Shown in pieces: positions 1 to 8,981 of a stretch of DNA of 64,000 bases. Under the pieces are notes generated by a model. That model was not told the origin of the DNA, searched no databases, and saw nothing but the letters and a program-made list of their open reading frames with translations. Position 1 is the first letter of the stretch; each line of letters begins with the position of its first letter. The stretch lies in contig JBMFVE010000002.1 of assembly GCA_049966155.1 (NCBI GenBank), forward strand, positions 1 through 64,000, read 5' to 3'. A program made the translations under genes and the position numbers. This stretch comes from JBMFVE01 sp049966155 (lineage in GTDB: Bacteria > Bacteroidota > Ignavibacteria > Kryptoniales > JAKASW01).

Positions 1-210
1 CCAAAAACCCCATTTCAAAGACTCATGGAAACAAATAGCATCAGCGAAGATACAAAGCAAAGGCTTCAAGCAATTTATCAGTCTATTAATCCAGCTAAAC
101 TGAGAAGGGAAATCTTATGTCTACAAGACAAACTCATGGCTACTGCCAAGACAAAAACCAAAATAGTCTCATCGAGAAAATTAATTGAGGCAACGAATAA
201 ACTTTCATAG
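1..210 (+). pseudogene. C-terminal end of a DDE integrase-type transposase, cut by the window edge
   Basis: The reading frame is open from base 1 (PKTPFQRL before the first Met at 25) and ends at 208-210, so the gene continues off the left edge. The tail, with the pattern KTPFQRL...ISEDTKQRL...YQSINPAKLRREI, resembles the extreme C-terminus of integrase-core (rve/DDE) transposases, where a TPYxRLL...LNPxxLRRxI stretch follows the catalytic domain. No catalytic residues lie inside the window, so activity and completeness cannot be judged. An ATG at 25 with no good ribosome-binding site would give a 61-residue protein, but the open upstream frame argues against that start. The next gene is convergent and begins about 100 bp away. 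The family call is from memory of the motif only. Confidence 0.55.
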
Positions 211-311
211 AGATTTTTACGTGAGGCATCACGGGTTGCAGTAACCCTGTTCATGGTTCCCCAAAATGGGTTTATTAGCAGGTCAGGCTGTTGGCAAAAC
301 GTTCGGGCAAG

Positions 312-2378
312 CTATCGAATTGTGGATAATGGAAAATTATAAATTGTTGGGAGCCACAGACCTCTATTGGCATCCGACGCAAAATACAACCATTGATTAA
401 ATATACTCAGGTTCATTATGTTTCCCCGTAACGAAAAAAGTTTGCTTTCCTTTTTGTTCAGGTAGACAGACACAGTCGTTGAGTCAGCGTCAGTTTGCGT
501 ATAAAATATCAGCCCCCTTTCAACACAAAAGGTTATGAACTTTTTATTCACAAGTACAGGACTAAAGCTGCGGTAGAGCAGAGAATATGAATAAACACTC
601 TTTTCCTCTTGAAGAGAGTCTACTGAAAAGTAAATGTGATAATTATCCGACTGATCGAATTTGCATTCTATAATACGGAAAGGTAAAACTGAAATTGAAT
701 CGACAATATCAATGTCGGTTGGTAGTAACGAAACGATATATGCCTGCCCGTTATTTACAAAAGTTCCCCACTTCCCATCACTGCTGACCTCTGCATTTTC
801 GCCAGTAAATGAAGCCTTCTCACGGTTTGTCGCAAAGTAAACCAGCATACGATTTTGAATGGCTGTTGAAATTGCCATACTTTTCTTTGAATCGGAAGAG
901 GAAATTGAGTAATAGTTTACCGTGTCTGAAAGAAGTTTGGGAAATGACTCAGGGAGGAATCGGTTCGTGTTACTGTCGTATTTGATGTATGCAACAGGGT
1001 TACCTGGAAGGGGAACCGGATCAATCGACGGATATAGCATTTCAGAAGATGAAAGTGCCGGTAGGTAATTTTGAGGTATGTCGTAATTGCTCTTTGTACT
1101 GCCAAGATAAAGGGAAGCAGTTAGTGCAGCCGTGAGAATTGAAATTGTCGATATGCGTGCCAGGATTGTTGATTTCGACACCATGCGGAATTCTGCAACC
1201 ATATATATCAGGAATAAAAGGAATATTAAAAGAAACCTTTCGTACAGGAGAAATGGATTTGTAGTTTTAAAGTATCTTTCGACAATAACGTAAAATGGTA
1301 TACTGGCAATCGCATAAATTAAAATGTATATTCTGGAAAGCCATGTGTTGTTTCGCTCAAATTCTGTTTGTGCCAGTGCAACAATTGCCGGTGCCAGAAG
1401 AATAATTTGATAAGTTGTGCTAACAGGTGAGAGGAGGATTATCGGGAAGGAGGCTGCAATCATTGCTCCCCGTGCAGATTTATGTTCAGCAGCTCGATGA
1501 AAAAAATATGCCGGGACAACGACTGTCAATGATTTGAAAAAAGAGATTGCCAGAGAGTAAGCTGGAATTGAAGAGTAAAAAGGTACACGATTAAACGATT
1601 GATCATAAACAAATAGGTGCTTAAAAAAAGACCAGGCAGATTGATTTGAAACGGAAAACGGGTTGCCAATCAGGCCATCCAGATAAAAAGGCAAAATATT
1701 TTGAAGATAATGAACGAATGTTGACTCGCCGATGACCATAAAGGTGATCAGAGATATTAAGAAAGCCGTAACTATGAAATAAATAACAGCTTTCCAGTTT
1801 TTTGTTAAGAGGAAAAACACTGCCGGTATGACCGAAAAAAATTTTAATGGAAAAATCAGTCCAAGTGATATTCCCGCTATTTTGTTGGCGTTGACTGAAA
1901 TAGAATAAAAAGTTAAAACATAAATCATCCCGAGAACCAGGTAAGGTTCGCACCATCTAAAATTAGCAGCCATTACATACGATGAGCTAATGAATACAAG
2001 ATAGGCAAGAGTGAGTGGAGCTTTGGAAATCGATGCGACCATATGAACCATTAAAAAAACTGCCAATAAATTTATCAGAGTTACCAGAAATTTCGCAAAT
2101 CGGATAGGTGGAATTGAAATTACTGCGTCAACAATTAGTTCAGCTGGCGTGCTTGTTACAAACGATCTGTCGGATGTGTTAAATCCTGCTCTATCTATTT
2201 GCTGCTGTAATTTTCCGAATTTGTAGAGTGCGCTCGGGTTACCTCCAGACCTGATAAATTTTCCTGCAGTTTGGTACGCAACAAAATTTCCCTCCAAACT
2301 TAAAAAGCCAGGCAATATTCCATACAGCAGGATAAAAATGCCCGATGTAAACACGAAGATCCTGACAATTAAACGCAT
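312..2378 (-). CDS. GT87-like polytopic membrane glycosyltransferase with a C-terminal extracytoplasmic domain
   Basis: A 688-residue protein. The N-terminal part (about 1-420) carries roughly ten hydrophobic segments. After the first one it has a loop with GNFVAYQTAGKFIRSGGNPSALY, followed by STPAELIVDAVISIPP. This layout resembles the DUF2029/GT87 polyprenyl-phosphate-dependent mannosyltransferases, which place acidic and proline-rich motifs in the first large extracytoplasmic loop. The last ~240 residues are hydrophilic and beta-rich with repeated Ser/Tyr/Val patterns (for example GTFVNNGQAYIVSLLP and NQWLYFASDANRGLWLP), suggesting a propeller-like or beta-sandwich domain outside the membrane. 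GT87 proteins are usually near 400 residues, so this C-terminal addition is unusual. The gene follows the metallophosphoesterase with a 10-bp gap and is probably co-transcribed with it. The donor and acceptor are unknown. Confidence 0.55.
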   Translation of the reverse strand: MRLIVRIFVFTSGIFILLYGILPGFLSLEGNFVAYQTAGKFIRSGGNPSALYKFGKLQQQIDRAGFNTSDRSFVTSTPAELIVDAVISIPPIRFAKFLVTLINLLAVFLMVHMVASISKAPLTLAYLVFISSSYVMAANFRWCEPYLVLGMIYVLTFYSISVNANKIAGISLGLIFPLKFFSVIPAVFFLLTKNWKAVIYFIVTAFLISLITFMVIGESTFVHYLQNILPFYLDGLIGNPFSVSNQSAWSFFKHLFVYDQSFNRVPFYSSIPAYSLAISFFKSLTVVVPAYFFHRAAEHKSARGAMIAASFPIILLSPVSTTYQIILLAPAIVALAQTEFERNNTWLSRIYILIYAIASIPFYVIVERYFKTTNPFLLYERFLLIFLLFLIYMVAEFRMVSKSTILARISTISILTAALTASLYLGSTKSNYDIPQNYLPALSSSEMLYPSIDPVPLPGNPVAYIKYDSNTNRFLPESFPKLLSDTVNYYSISSSDSKKSMAISTAIQNRMLVYFATNREKASFTGENAEVSSDGKWGTFVNNGQAYIVSLLPTDIDIVDSISVLPFRIIECKFDQSDNYHIYFSVDSLQEEKSVYSYSLLYRSFSPVLVNKKFITFCVERGLIFYTQTDADSTTVSVYLNKKESKLFSLRGNIMNLSIFNQWLYFASDANRGLWLPTIYNFPLSTIR

Positions 2379-2388
2379 GAGACTATTT

Positions 2389-3582
2389 TTATGTCAATTT
2401 AAAGATGGTAATTTCTGGTGGACAGTTTACCCGCAGAGGGAGTCCGACTGTACCGATTCCTCTGCTGACATACATAATTGATTTCCCCATCGTATACAGG
2501 CCAGATATGTATTGACTGACCAGTGAAGCAGGTGAAATGGGATATCCAAACACTCTTGCAAATACTATTTGTCCACCATGGGTATGTCCACTCATCATTA
2601 CATCAAAATTACCAGCGACAGCTTGCTCGAAATAGTAAGGCTTATGGCAGAGGAGTATGCGTGGGGATGACGATGCTTCTGCAGCTTCGAATGATACTTT
2701 TTTGAAATTTGCATGAATTCCATCATCCACCCCGGACAAAATCAGTCGAGATCCTTTTATATTAATCTCAGCTGTGTCATTTCGCAGAACCCTTATTCCG
2801 ATCTCAGTTAGTTTTTTTGTGATTTCAACCGGGTTTCCAAAAAAATCATGATTCCCAAGGCATGCATAAATACCGTAAGGTGCCTTTAAATTTCGAAAAG
2901 ATCTGGTAAGTTGCAGGATTTCTTCTGTCTTACTTGTAATGAAATCGCCCGGCAGGAAAATAATATCAGATTTTAATTTGTTTAATTCTGCGACATACAT
3001 GTCCATGTCTTCTTCTGTCATAAAGAGCCCGGAGTGGATATCGCTGATCATTGATATGGTCAGACCGTGGAGTGAGTCGGGGAGGTTTCGTATATTAAGA
3101 TCAACTTTACTGATTTCATATTCATCGCGGTTGTATATGCTATGGGCTGATCCGATAAATGTGTACGCCCCAGCAACAAAGGCTGTTTTCTTTATGAAGA
3201 GTCGCCTTGATGTATTGATCTTCACATTTGAGAAATTTGCCCGAGTATTCTTAAGTCGACGGTATGGATAGGTAAACATTTTCCCAAACCAGTATATACT
3301 GGCAAAAAGAATTATTGCAATGCTCAGAGTCTGATATGCAAAATATGGAACCATGATAAACTGTCGAGCGAATGTTGATTTGGAAAACTCCGGCAAGAAC
3401 TGCAGGAGCAAAAGTGGAAGGTTGACAATCGCAATTGAGATGGGCAGCCATCGTTTTCCTTTTAAAGGGTTTACCCGCATCGAATTAATGTATCTTTTTA
3501 GCACATGATAGACAATGTATTGTGAGATCAATGTAAATGTTATTATGACCGACCTGAAAAGGAGAAGGTGCAGGATTGGCAT
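2389..3582 (-). CDS. Membrane-anchored calcineurin-like metallophosphoesterase (YkuE/YaeI type)
   Basis: A 397-residue protein. Four hydrophobic segments occupy about residues 5-105. The metallophosphoesterase domain follows, with its metal-binding blocks in order: DIHSG (181-185), GDF (212-214), GNHD (243-246), His313 and GHTHGG (332-337). Between the membrane part and the enzyme is TSRRLFIKK (124-132) followed by a hydrophobic stretch, which looks like the twin-arginine motif found at the N-terminus of YkuE-like proteins but here is internal. The family hydrolyses phosphoesters (YaeI and LpxH relatives act on lipid A precursors, YkuE is wall-associated); the substrate here is not known. The gene is divergent from the PASTA gene across about 100 bp. 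Confidence 0.85.
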   Translation of the reverse strand: MPILHLLLFRSVIITFTLISQYIVYHVLKRYINSMRVNPLKGKRWLPISIAIVNLPLLLLQFLPEFSKSTFARQFIMVPYFAYQTLSIAIILFASIYWFGKMFTYPYRRLKNTRANFSNVKINTSRRLFIKKTAFVAGAYTFIGSAHSIYNRDEYEISKVDLNIRNLPDSLHGLTISMISDIHSGLFMTEEDMDMYVAELNKLKSDIIFLPGDFITSKTEEILQLTRSFRNLKAPYGIYACLGNHDFFGNPVEITKKLTEIGIRVLRNDTAEINIKGSRLILSGVDDGIHANFKKVSFEAAEASSSPRILLCHKPYYFEQAVAGNFDVMMSGHTHGGQIVFARVFGYPISPASLVSQYISGLYTMGKSIMYVSRGIGTVGLPLRVNCPPEITIFKLT

Positions 3583-3684
3583 TTAGCTAATCAACAGTAT
3601 TGTATGTTCATTAAACATTGATAGACTACTCTTGAAAATCGATACTGCTTATAATAGATTTAACCATGAAAAGAGAGAAACAAC

Positions 3685-4449
3685 TTGTCAGGCTTCCTGT
3701 CAAAAATAATCTGGTCTGAGTTAGCACGCAAGTTTTATTTATTAATTCTTATATTTATTGGATTTTTTGCCCTGATGAACTGGGTGGTGATGCCATGGTA
3801 TGTGAATGCAGGAGGAATTGTTGTGGTTCCAGATTTACGTGGGAAAACAGTTCAGGAGGCGAAGAAAACTCTTGACAGCATGGATTTGCAGTTGGAAGTT
3901 GCCGGGACAAAGTCCAGCAACCTCCCCCCGAATACAGTCCTTACGCAAAATCCGGAAGCAAATGACTCTGTAAAGCACGGGAGGAGAATTTATGTGGTTG
4001 TCAGTGGGGGTGTGCAGCTCACTGTGGTTCCCAACTTGTTGGGCCATTCACAGAGGGAAGCACAATTTATGCTTGAACGCGCAGGTCTTGTGTTAGGGAA
4101 CGTTTCTTCTGATTCGTCAAGTGAGTTCCCGCAAAATGTTGTGATGTCGCAGTCCATACCAGCAGGCACAAAGGTCCCTCAGGGAACATTTGTATCTGTT
4201 GTAATATCGCTTGGTGTTGTAGGCCCAAATGAAGTTTCAACTCCTGATGTCGTTGGCAAGCCCCTTTCAGAAGCACAAAGGATTCTCACAACTGCCGGAT
4301 TGTCTGTTGGTAAGATAACATTTCAGCCGAGCAGCAAATTGGTGCCAAACACAGTTCTGGAACAATATCCGCGACCTCAGGAAATCGTACCGAAGGGAAC
4401 AAACGTAACCTTGTTTGTTACTTCGCTTGCATCACAATCGGAGAACTAA
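3685..4449 (+). CDS. Single-pass membrane protein with three PASTA domains
   Basis: The start is TTG at 3685. The frame has a TGA at 3667-3669 and no ATG after it, and an AGAGAG purine run lies just upstream. Of 254 residues, 1-15 are cytoplasmic, about 16-40 form a transmembrane helix, and three PASTA repeats follow outside (about 45-108, 111-177 and 184-248), each with the pattern VPDLxGxxxxEAxxxL...GxV....P..G..V..GT.V.V.VS. PASTA domains bind peptidoglycan or muropeptides and normally sit on Ser/Thr kinases or PBPs. Here there is no kinase or transpeptidase domain, so this is a stand-alone PASTA protein of the type seen in FCB bacteria. Its stop overlaps the start of rpe by one base (TAATG), implying translational coupling. 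Confidence 0.85.
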   Translation: MSGFLSKIIWSELARKFYLLILIFIGFFALMNWVVMPWYVNAGGIVVVPDLRGKTVQEAKKTLDSMDLQLEVAGTKSSNLPPNTVLTQNPEANDSVKHGRRIYVVVSGGVQLTVVPNLLGHSQREAQFMLERAGLVLGNVSSDSSSEFPQNVVMSQSIPAGTKVPQGTFVSVVISLGVVGPNEVSTPDVVGKPLSEAQRILTTAGLSVGKITFQPSSKLVPNTVLEQYPRPQEIVPKGTNVTLFVTSLASQSEN

Positions 4450-5093
4450 TGGCAATCATAGCGCCGTCAATATTGTCTGCTGATTTCACAAAACTGGAAA
4501 ATGAATTAAGGAGTGTCGCTGCTGGAGGGGCAGAGTGGATTCATCTTGATGTAATGGATGGCCATTTTGTACCTAATCTTACATTTGGCCCTGTGGTTGT
4601 TTCTGCCATCAAACGGATGACTGATTTGACTCTCGATGCCCATTTAATGATTGAGAACCCGGATAACTATCTCGAAGCATTTGTAGAGTCGGGGGCGGAT
4701 ATTATTACTGTCCACTATGAAGCGGTGGTTCATTTAAACAGAACTGTTGCAAGAATCAGGGAACTGGGAGTCAGGGCTGGCGTGGCAATTAATCCTTCAA
4801 CACCGACAGAAATGCTCAGGGAAATAATCAATGACGTTGATCTTGTCCTTGTGATGTCAGTAAATCCCGGTTTTGGTGGACAGAAATTTATTGAATCTGC
4901 CTGTCGTAAGATTTCAGAGGTCAAGAGAATGATACCGCAGGGTAAATCAATATTGATTGAAGTTGACGGCGGCGTTGGTCCTGAGAATTCAAAGAAATTG
5001 GTTCAATATGGCGCCGATGTGCTGGTTGCCGGTACAGCCATATATAAATCCGCTAACCCAGCAGAAACCGTTCGGATAATGAAGGAGCTCTAA
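4449..5093 (+). CDS. rpe: Ribulose-phosphate 3-epimerase
   Basis: Interconverts D-ribulose 5-phosphate and D-xylulose 5-phosphate in the pentose phosphate pathway. The 214 residues match the usual length of this TIM-barrel enzyme. Diagnostic segments are APSILSADF at the N-terminus, HLDVMDGHFVPN (32-43, metal ligands and catalytic Asp), DAHLMIENP, the VMSVNPGFGGQKF loop, and VDGGV near the phosphate site. The ATG shares one base with the preceding PASTA gene's stop. The nagA start follows six bases after its stop, so the three genes form one transcription unit. Confidence 0.97.
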   Translation: MAIIAPSILSADFTKLENELRSVAAGGAEWIHLDVMDGHFVPNLTFGPVVVSAIKRMTDLTLDAHLMIENPDNYLEAFVESGADIITVHYEAVVHLNRTVARIRELGVRAGVAINPSTPTEMLREIINDVDLVLVMSVNPGFGGQKFIESACRKISEVKRMIPQGKSILIEVDGGVGPENSKKLVQYGADVLVAGTAIYKSANPAETVRIMKEL

Positions 5094-5099
5094 AAGGTT

Positions 5100-6308
5100 T
5101 TGGCTTTTGGAGGCGATGACACAAGGGCTAATACATTGGCTCTTGTAAATGGTACTGTAATAACTGAGGATTCAATTATTGACCAGGGGACAGTTATGGT
5201 GTCGCGCGGTAAAATTAAGGAAGTGTTACCTTCTGGTCAAATATTCAGGTATTCAGACATTGAAATTATTGATTGTTCCGGTACAATACTTATCCCTGGA
5301 TTTATAGATATTCATACTCATGGGGGAAGGGGGTACGACTTTACCGATGGCAATTTCCTTGCTTTTGAAAATCTATCAAATTTTTACTTCAGTCATGGCG
5401 TTACAAGTCTACTGGCTACCTTATCCCCCCTAAAGCATTCAGATCTTATCATTGCAGTTTCGAGGATTTCCGAATACATTCGCTTCAATTATGAATATAC
5501 AAATATAATCGGTATTCATCTTGAAGGGCCTTATCTTAATGCTGAATTCGTGGGGGGGAATAACCCTGATTACCTTGAACCTGCTGATGCTGACTCGTTT
5601 GTTAAGATACTTGAGGAATCTGGTGGACTTATCAAATTAATTACGGTTGCACCAGAAATTCCCGGAATAAATGGGGTAATAAATGCAGCTGTAAATCACG
5701 GATTAAAAGTTTCTGCCGGTCACTCCTCTGCTGATGCAGAAACCTTTAGGAACTCTCTTTCATTGGGAGTTAATCAGGTTACACACCTTTTTAACGGTAT
5801 GCCTCAGCTTCACCATCGATCGCCCAACATTTTGTCAGAAGCGCTGCTTGATGACCGTGTATATGTTCAGGTTATACCTGACGGAGTTCATATTCATCCA
5901 TCGGTGATAAAACTTGTATTTAAGATCAAAGGTTCAGATCGGTTTGTTTCAATTACGGACTCAATAAAAGCAACGTGTCTTTCTGATGGCGAGTATAATT
6001 CAGCTGGACTCAAAGTGTTTGTGCATAATGGTGAGGTGCGAACAGCAGAGGGGGTGATCGCCGGAAGCACCTTGACAATGGATAGGGCTTTTAAATTTCT
6101 GGTGCATGATCTTGGTATCAGCCCGGTTGACGCATCAAAAATGACCTCATTAAGTGCATCCCGTTCAATAGGCATTGATGATGTTTCTGGTAGCATTGAG
6201 GCTGGTAAGGATGCAGACATTGTCTGTCTCGACGCCAACAATTATGAAGTATCTCTTGTAATGAAGAAAGGGAGTATCAGGTTCAGGCGAGAGAAAAATA
6301 ACAATTAA
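5100..6308 (+). CDS. nagA: N-acetylglucosamine-6-phosphate deacetylase
   Basis: Removes acetate from GlcNAc-6-phosphate to give glucosamine-6-phosphate, the substrate of NagB encoded about 2.7 kb downstream. Amidohydrolase-fold landmarks are HTHGG (72-76), HLEGPYLN with metal-ligand Glu142, GHSSA with His208, THLFNGMPQLHHR with His229, and TDS with catalytic Asp287. The start shown is TTG at 5100 after an AAAAGG; an in-frame TTG at 5136 would begin closer to where the family usually starts and cannot be excluded. It follows rpe by six bases. The 402 residues are close to the family length. An imperfect hairpin (6336-6370) separates it from the convergent fusion gene. Confidence 0.93.
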   Translation: MAFGGDDTRANTLALVNGTVITEDSIIDQGTVMVSRGKIKEVLPSGQIFRYSDIEIIDCSGTILIPGFIDIHTHGGRGYDFTDGNFLAFENLSNFYFSHGVTSLLATLSPLKHSDLIIAVSRISEYIRFNYEYTNIIGIHLEGPYLNAEFVGGNNPDYLEPADADSFVKILEESGGLIKLITVAPEIPGINGVINAAVNHGLKVSAGHSSADAETFRNSLSLGVNQVTHLFNGMPQLHHRSPNILSEALLDDRVYVQVIPDGVHIHPSVIKLVFKIKGSDRFVSITDSIKATCLSDGEYNSAGLKVFVHNGEVRTAEGVIAGSTLTMDRAFKFLVHDLGISPVDASKMTSLSASRSIGIDDVSGSIEAGKDADIVCLDANNYEVSLVMKKGSIRFRREKNNN

Positions 6309-6335
6309 ACAATTCAAACATACGGAATAGTTAAA

Positions 6336-6370
6336 GATGCTCTCCGGCAGGTCAACTGCAGGAAAGCATC
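6336..6370. terminator. Imperfect stem-loop between convergent genes
   Basis: GATGCTCTCCGGCAG, a short loop, then CTGCAGGAAAGCATC forms a long stem with two internal mismatches between the stops of nagA and the convergent NagB/PIG-L gene. There is no clean U-tract on either strand, so it could be a bidirectional transcription end or an mRNA-stabilising hairpin. Confidence 0.45.
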
Positions 6371-6390
6371 ATTTCAAAAATGCTAAAACG

Positions 6391-8733
6391 CTAAATGTTC
6401 TCTGTTGTCTTCCTGAGCGCCATGCAGGTGTCGTAAAATTCAGACAGAGGCATTGATTTTACATATACAAACCCTCTGGTGGCACGTATAAGTGGACTCG
6501 GATGCTCATTGAAAAATTCTTTTCCGAGGCATGTCTTTAGCATCTGATATTGTTCTACTTGAATTTTCTGTGCTAGCTCAGAAAATGGGCCGTCGTGCTC
6601 ATAACTTGGAAAGGAAGCATCACGCTGGGAAGCAAATGCATTTACAAAAGAATTTTGCATTACAGCAAACATGTTCAGTGAAACAGGGACATATACATTT
6701 GCCTCGGCGGGGTGAAATCTGTACCAGATGTTACGGTAGCCTATGACCTTAATATTTGAGTTACCGGTTTCCTTCTCGTAAATTTTTAAAGCTTCTGCCA
6801 TCACCTGAAGTACCTTGTAATGAGTGTCCGGTCCGCTTGCCTCGGGGTCAAGAGCAACCCCAACAATTGACGGCTTCACTCGTTTCAGAATATCAACAAC
6901 CGGTAACACGTCTCTGTCTATTCTGGGATCCTCCGTGAAGATGTCCCCCTTATAAAAGCCAAGCCGGGCGTGGAGAATGGAGGGGGAGTTAAAACCAAAA
7001 TATCCCCATAAACAATCCGCCTCCCATTCCCGGGTCATTCCCTTTAGGCGCTGAATATGAGGGAGGTCCTTCTTGCCCGGATATTGAGTTTTGAAGTAAT
7101 TTATCAGTTCATCAATCCTGTGCTGAAGGTTTTGAACATTATCGTCGTCAAATAAGAAAACCAGATTTCTAAGCAAGCGCCGTGCTTCTCCTTCCTTTCT
7201 GGTAAAGTCGTTGTTTTGAGCAACGCCGTCCAGATACTGCCACACGTCTCGATTCCGTTTATGTTGATCAACTGGTGAAAAATAATTTTCTGCTATGAGT
7301 TTATCGAATAGTCCATGATCCAGGAAATACTTTAAATTTGATAGCTGGTTCAGCATATGTTGATTTGTTACAGCATTAAATCCGCTGGTCAATGTGAGAA
7401 ATGTGTGCTGATTGGAAGCATCCCTTGCTCGTCTGACCACATATGCCAGGTATCCAAGCATTATGTCATCATGGTGAGGTTCGGTATGCAAAAAGACAGT
7501 ATTTTGCTCCGATTTACTTCCCGATTCTATTCTTTCAATTAGTTTTTTTTCCAGGTTCTGAAGAATTGATTCACGACTTTCCGTTCGCTTTTTCAGGATT
7601 TCTGCAGCAAACCGATTATTTTCAAAGTCCTGCTGTGTAAGATCCCGGATTTTTTTCCCTTTTTCAAGCGCAAGATCAATAATAATCTTATCAGCCTCTT
7701 CATCAGTCAGTTCCTTCTTATTGATAAGTATTTGATATTCTCTCTCAAGGAGGAGTTTAGCTGCGCCCCGCGTTAAGTAAAATCTCGCATTTGGCAGGAT
7801 CTGAAGTGCAGTTGCAGGATAACGGACATTTCGCGGTTGCTGAACCGCATCGGCAACAACCTTAGCCTTTGCTTCACCTGCCGCCATAATTATGGCAGTG
7901 CATTCAGGATTAAACGTTATCGTGCTCAAACCAATTGTTATTACGAGTCTATTCCGTGATATTTCAATACCCCCCAGATCTGTAGCTGCAGCCGCAGCTG
8001 TTTCATAGTTAATTGGTGTCAGTCGAGTGGTCGAGTTGAAATCAGAGCCGCGAATATTGAAACCAATGTGACCATCCGGGCCAATTCCACCGAGAAAGAA
8101 CCCAATGCCGCCCAGGTTCCGTATCTTTTCTTCGTATTCAGCACACCATTGGTCGATATTTTCTAAAACTGTCTGCTGCAGTTTTTCAAGAGGAGTTTTC
8201 GCCTGTCTAAATCTCAGTGTTATGTCAACAGTGTTGGTGGGCCAGACATGTTCGAGTTTTTTTCCCTGCGGAAGTCCAATCCTTGTACAGTCTATCAACA
8301 TTGCCTTTTTTTCGTCGAATCCGAAGCCGTGGAGGTAAAATTTATTCACATAGTAATAAAAGCTATTTTGCTGCTTTGGATTAATAGGATAAAATTCATC
8401 TATTTGAACAAAGTGCAGACTCGATATATCAGGCCTTTTCGATGGATCGATTCCCCATTCTTCAAGCTCTTTCCTGACAGCAGGCTGAGACCATTTCTTA
8501 AGATAATGAGTGACCCACTTTATAAAATGCTCTGGAGTTTTACCCGTTGGCAGGGAAACAACACCACCGGGATTTTGTTGAACCCACTCAATGAACCTCA
8601 GAGCGGTAATTTTGCCGAGTGATGGGAAGTTTTCTACAACAATGACCCCAACTTTTTCTGCGGGGGAATATATTAATTTTTCTCCTGAAATTTCAATTGC
8701 TTTAAGTTCTACTTTTGAAGAATTCTTTTTCAT
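6391..8733 (-). CDS. NagB-like isomerase/deaminase domain fused to a PIG-L (LmbE) deacetylase domain
   Basis: A 780-residue two-domain protein. Residues about 25-335 are a glucosamine-6-phosphate deaminase/6-phosphogluconolactonase-type domain: LPTGKTPEHF (61-70, phosphate loop), IDEF with Asp112 (catalytic-base position), and GGIGPDGHIGFN (215-226). Residues about 410-780 are a PIG-L/LmbE N-deacetylase domain with zinc motif PHHDD (419-423), and D-P-E-A-S-G-P-D-T-H-Y near residue 650. Such fusions are common in Bacteroidota. Unlike canonical NagB, which continues FNEPG after the GHI motif, this protein reads FNIRGS, so the Glu of the catalytic triad (Glu148 in E. coli) is absent. Canonical deaminase activity is therefore uncertain. 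It is divergent from nagB and convergent with nagA, supporting a role in amino-sugar breakdown or in de-N-acetylation. Confidence 0.85.
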   Translation of the reverse strand: MKKNSSKVELKAIEISGEKLIYSPAEKVGVIVVENFPSLGKITALRFIEWVQQNPGGVVSLPTGKTPEHFIKWVTHYLKKWSQPAVRKELEEWGIDPSKRPDISSLHFVQIDEFYPINPKQQNSFYYYVNKFYLHGFGFDEKKAMLIDCTRIGLPQGKKLEHVWPTNTVDITLRFRQAKTPLEKLQQTVLENIDQWCAEYEEKIRNLGGIGFFLGGIGPDGHIGFNIRGSDFNSTTRLTPINYETAAAAATDLGGIEISRNRLVITIGLSTITFNPECTAIIMAAGEAKAKVVADAVQQPRNVRYPATALQILPNARFYLTRGAAKLLLEREYQILINKKELTDEEADKIIIDLALEKGKKIRDLTQQDFENNRFAAEILKKRTESRESILQNLEKKLIERIESGSKSEQNTVFLHTEPHHDDIMLGYLAYVVRRARDASNQHTFLTLTSGFNAVTNQHMLNQLSNLKYFLDHGLFDKLIAENYFSPVDQHKRNRDVWQYLDGVAQNNDFTRKEGEARRLLRNLVFLFDDDNVQNLQHRIDELINYFKTQYPGKKDLPHIQRLKGMTREWEADCLWGYFGFNSPSILHARLGFYKGDIFTEDPRIDRDVLPVVDILKRVKPSIVGVALDPEASGPDTHYKVLQVMAEALKIYEKETGNSNIKVIGYRNIWYRFHPAEANVYVPVSLNMFAVMQNSFVNAFASQRDASFPSYEHDGPFSELAQKIQVEQYQMLKTCLGKEFFNEHPSPLIRATRGFVYVKSMPLSEFYDTCMALRKTTENI

Positions 8734-8883
8734 TCTCTGATTCTCACATAAGTTAATGGGATTTAAATGACCTACATGTAATTGAAGATAATCAAAAAGT
8801 TTTAAAATCGGAAAACCCGTTTAACCCCTCGGTGCACAAATTAAGAATTTATTTTATGTTTAAATTCAATTACATTAAAAATG

Positions 8884-8907
8884 TCCAGAATTCAAACCAT
8901 TTCTGGA
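8884..8907. promoter_or_regulatory. Candidate operator: perfect 7-bp inverted repeat between divergent amino-sugar genes
   Basis: TCCAGAA, ten bases, then TTCTGGA forms a perfect dyad. It lies about 75 bp before the nagB start and about 150 bp before the start of the divergent NagB/PIG-L fusion. Arm length and roughly 17-bp centre spacing suit a dimeric repressor. No regulator gene is adjacent and no second copy was seen, so this is inference from symmetry and position. Confidence 0.35.
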
Positions 8908-8981
8908 ATCTGAGTTCTTTAACATGACATCATTCATAGCAAACTGAAATAAAAAACTAAATTAAAAATTGGGAGGACAAA

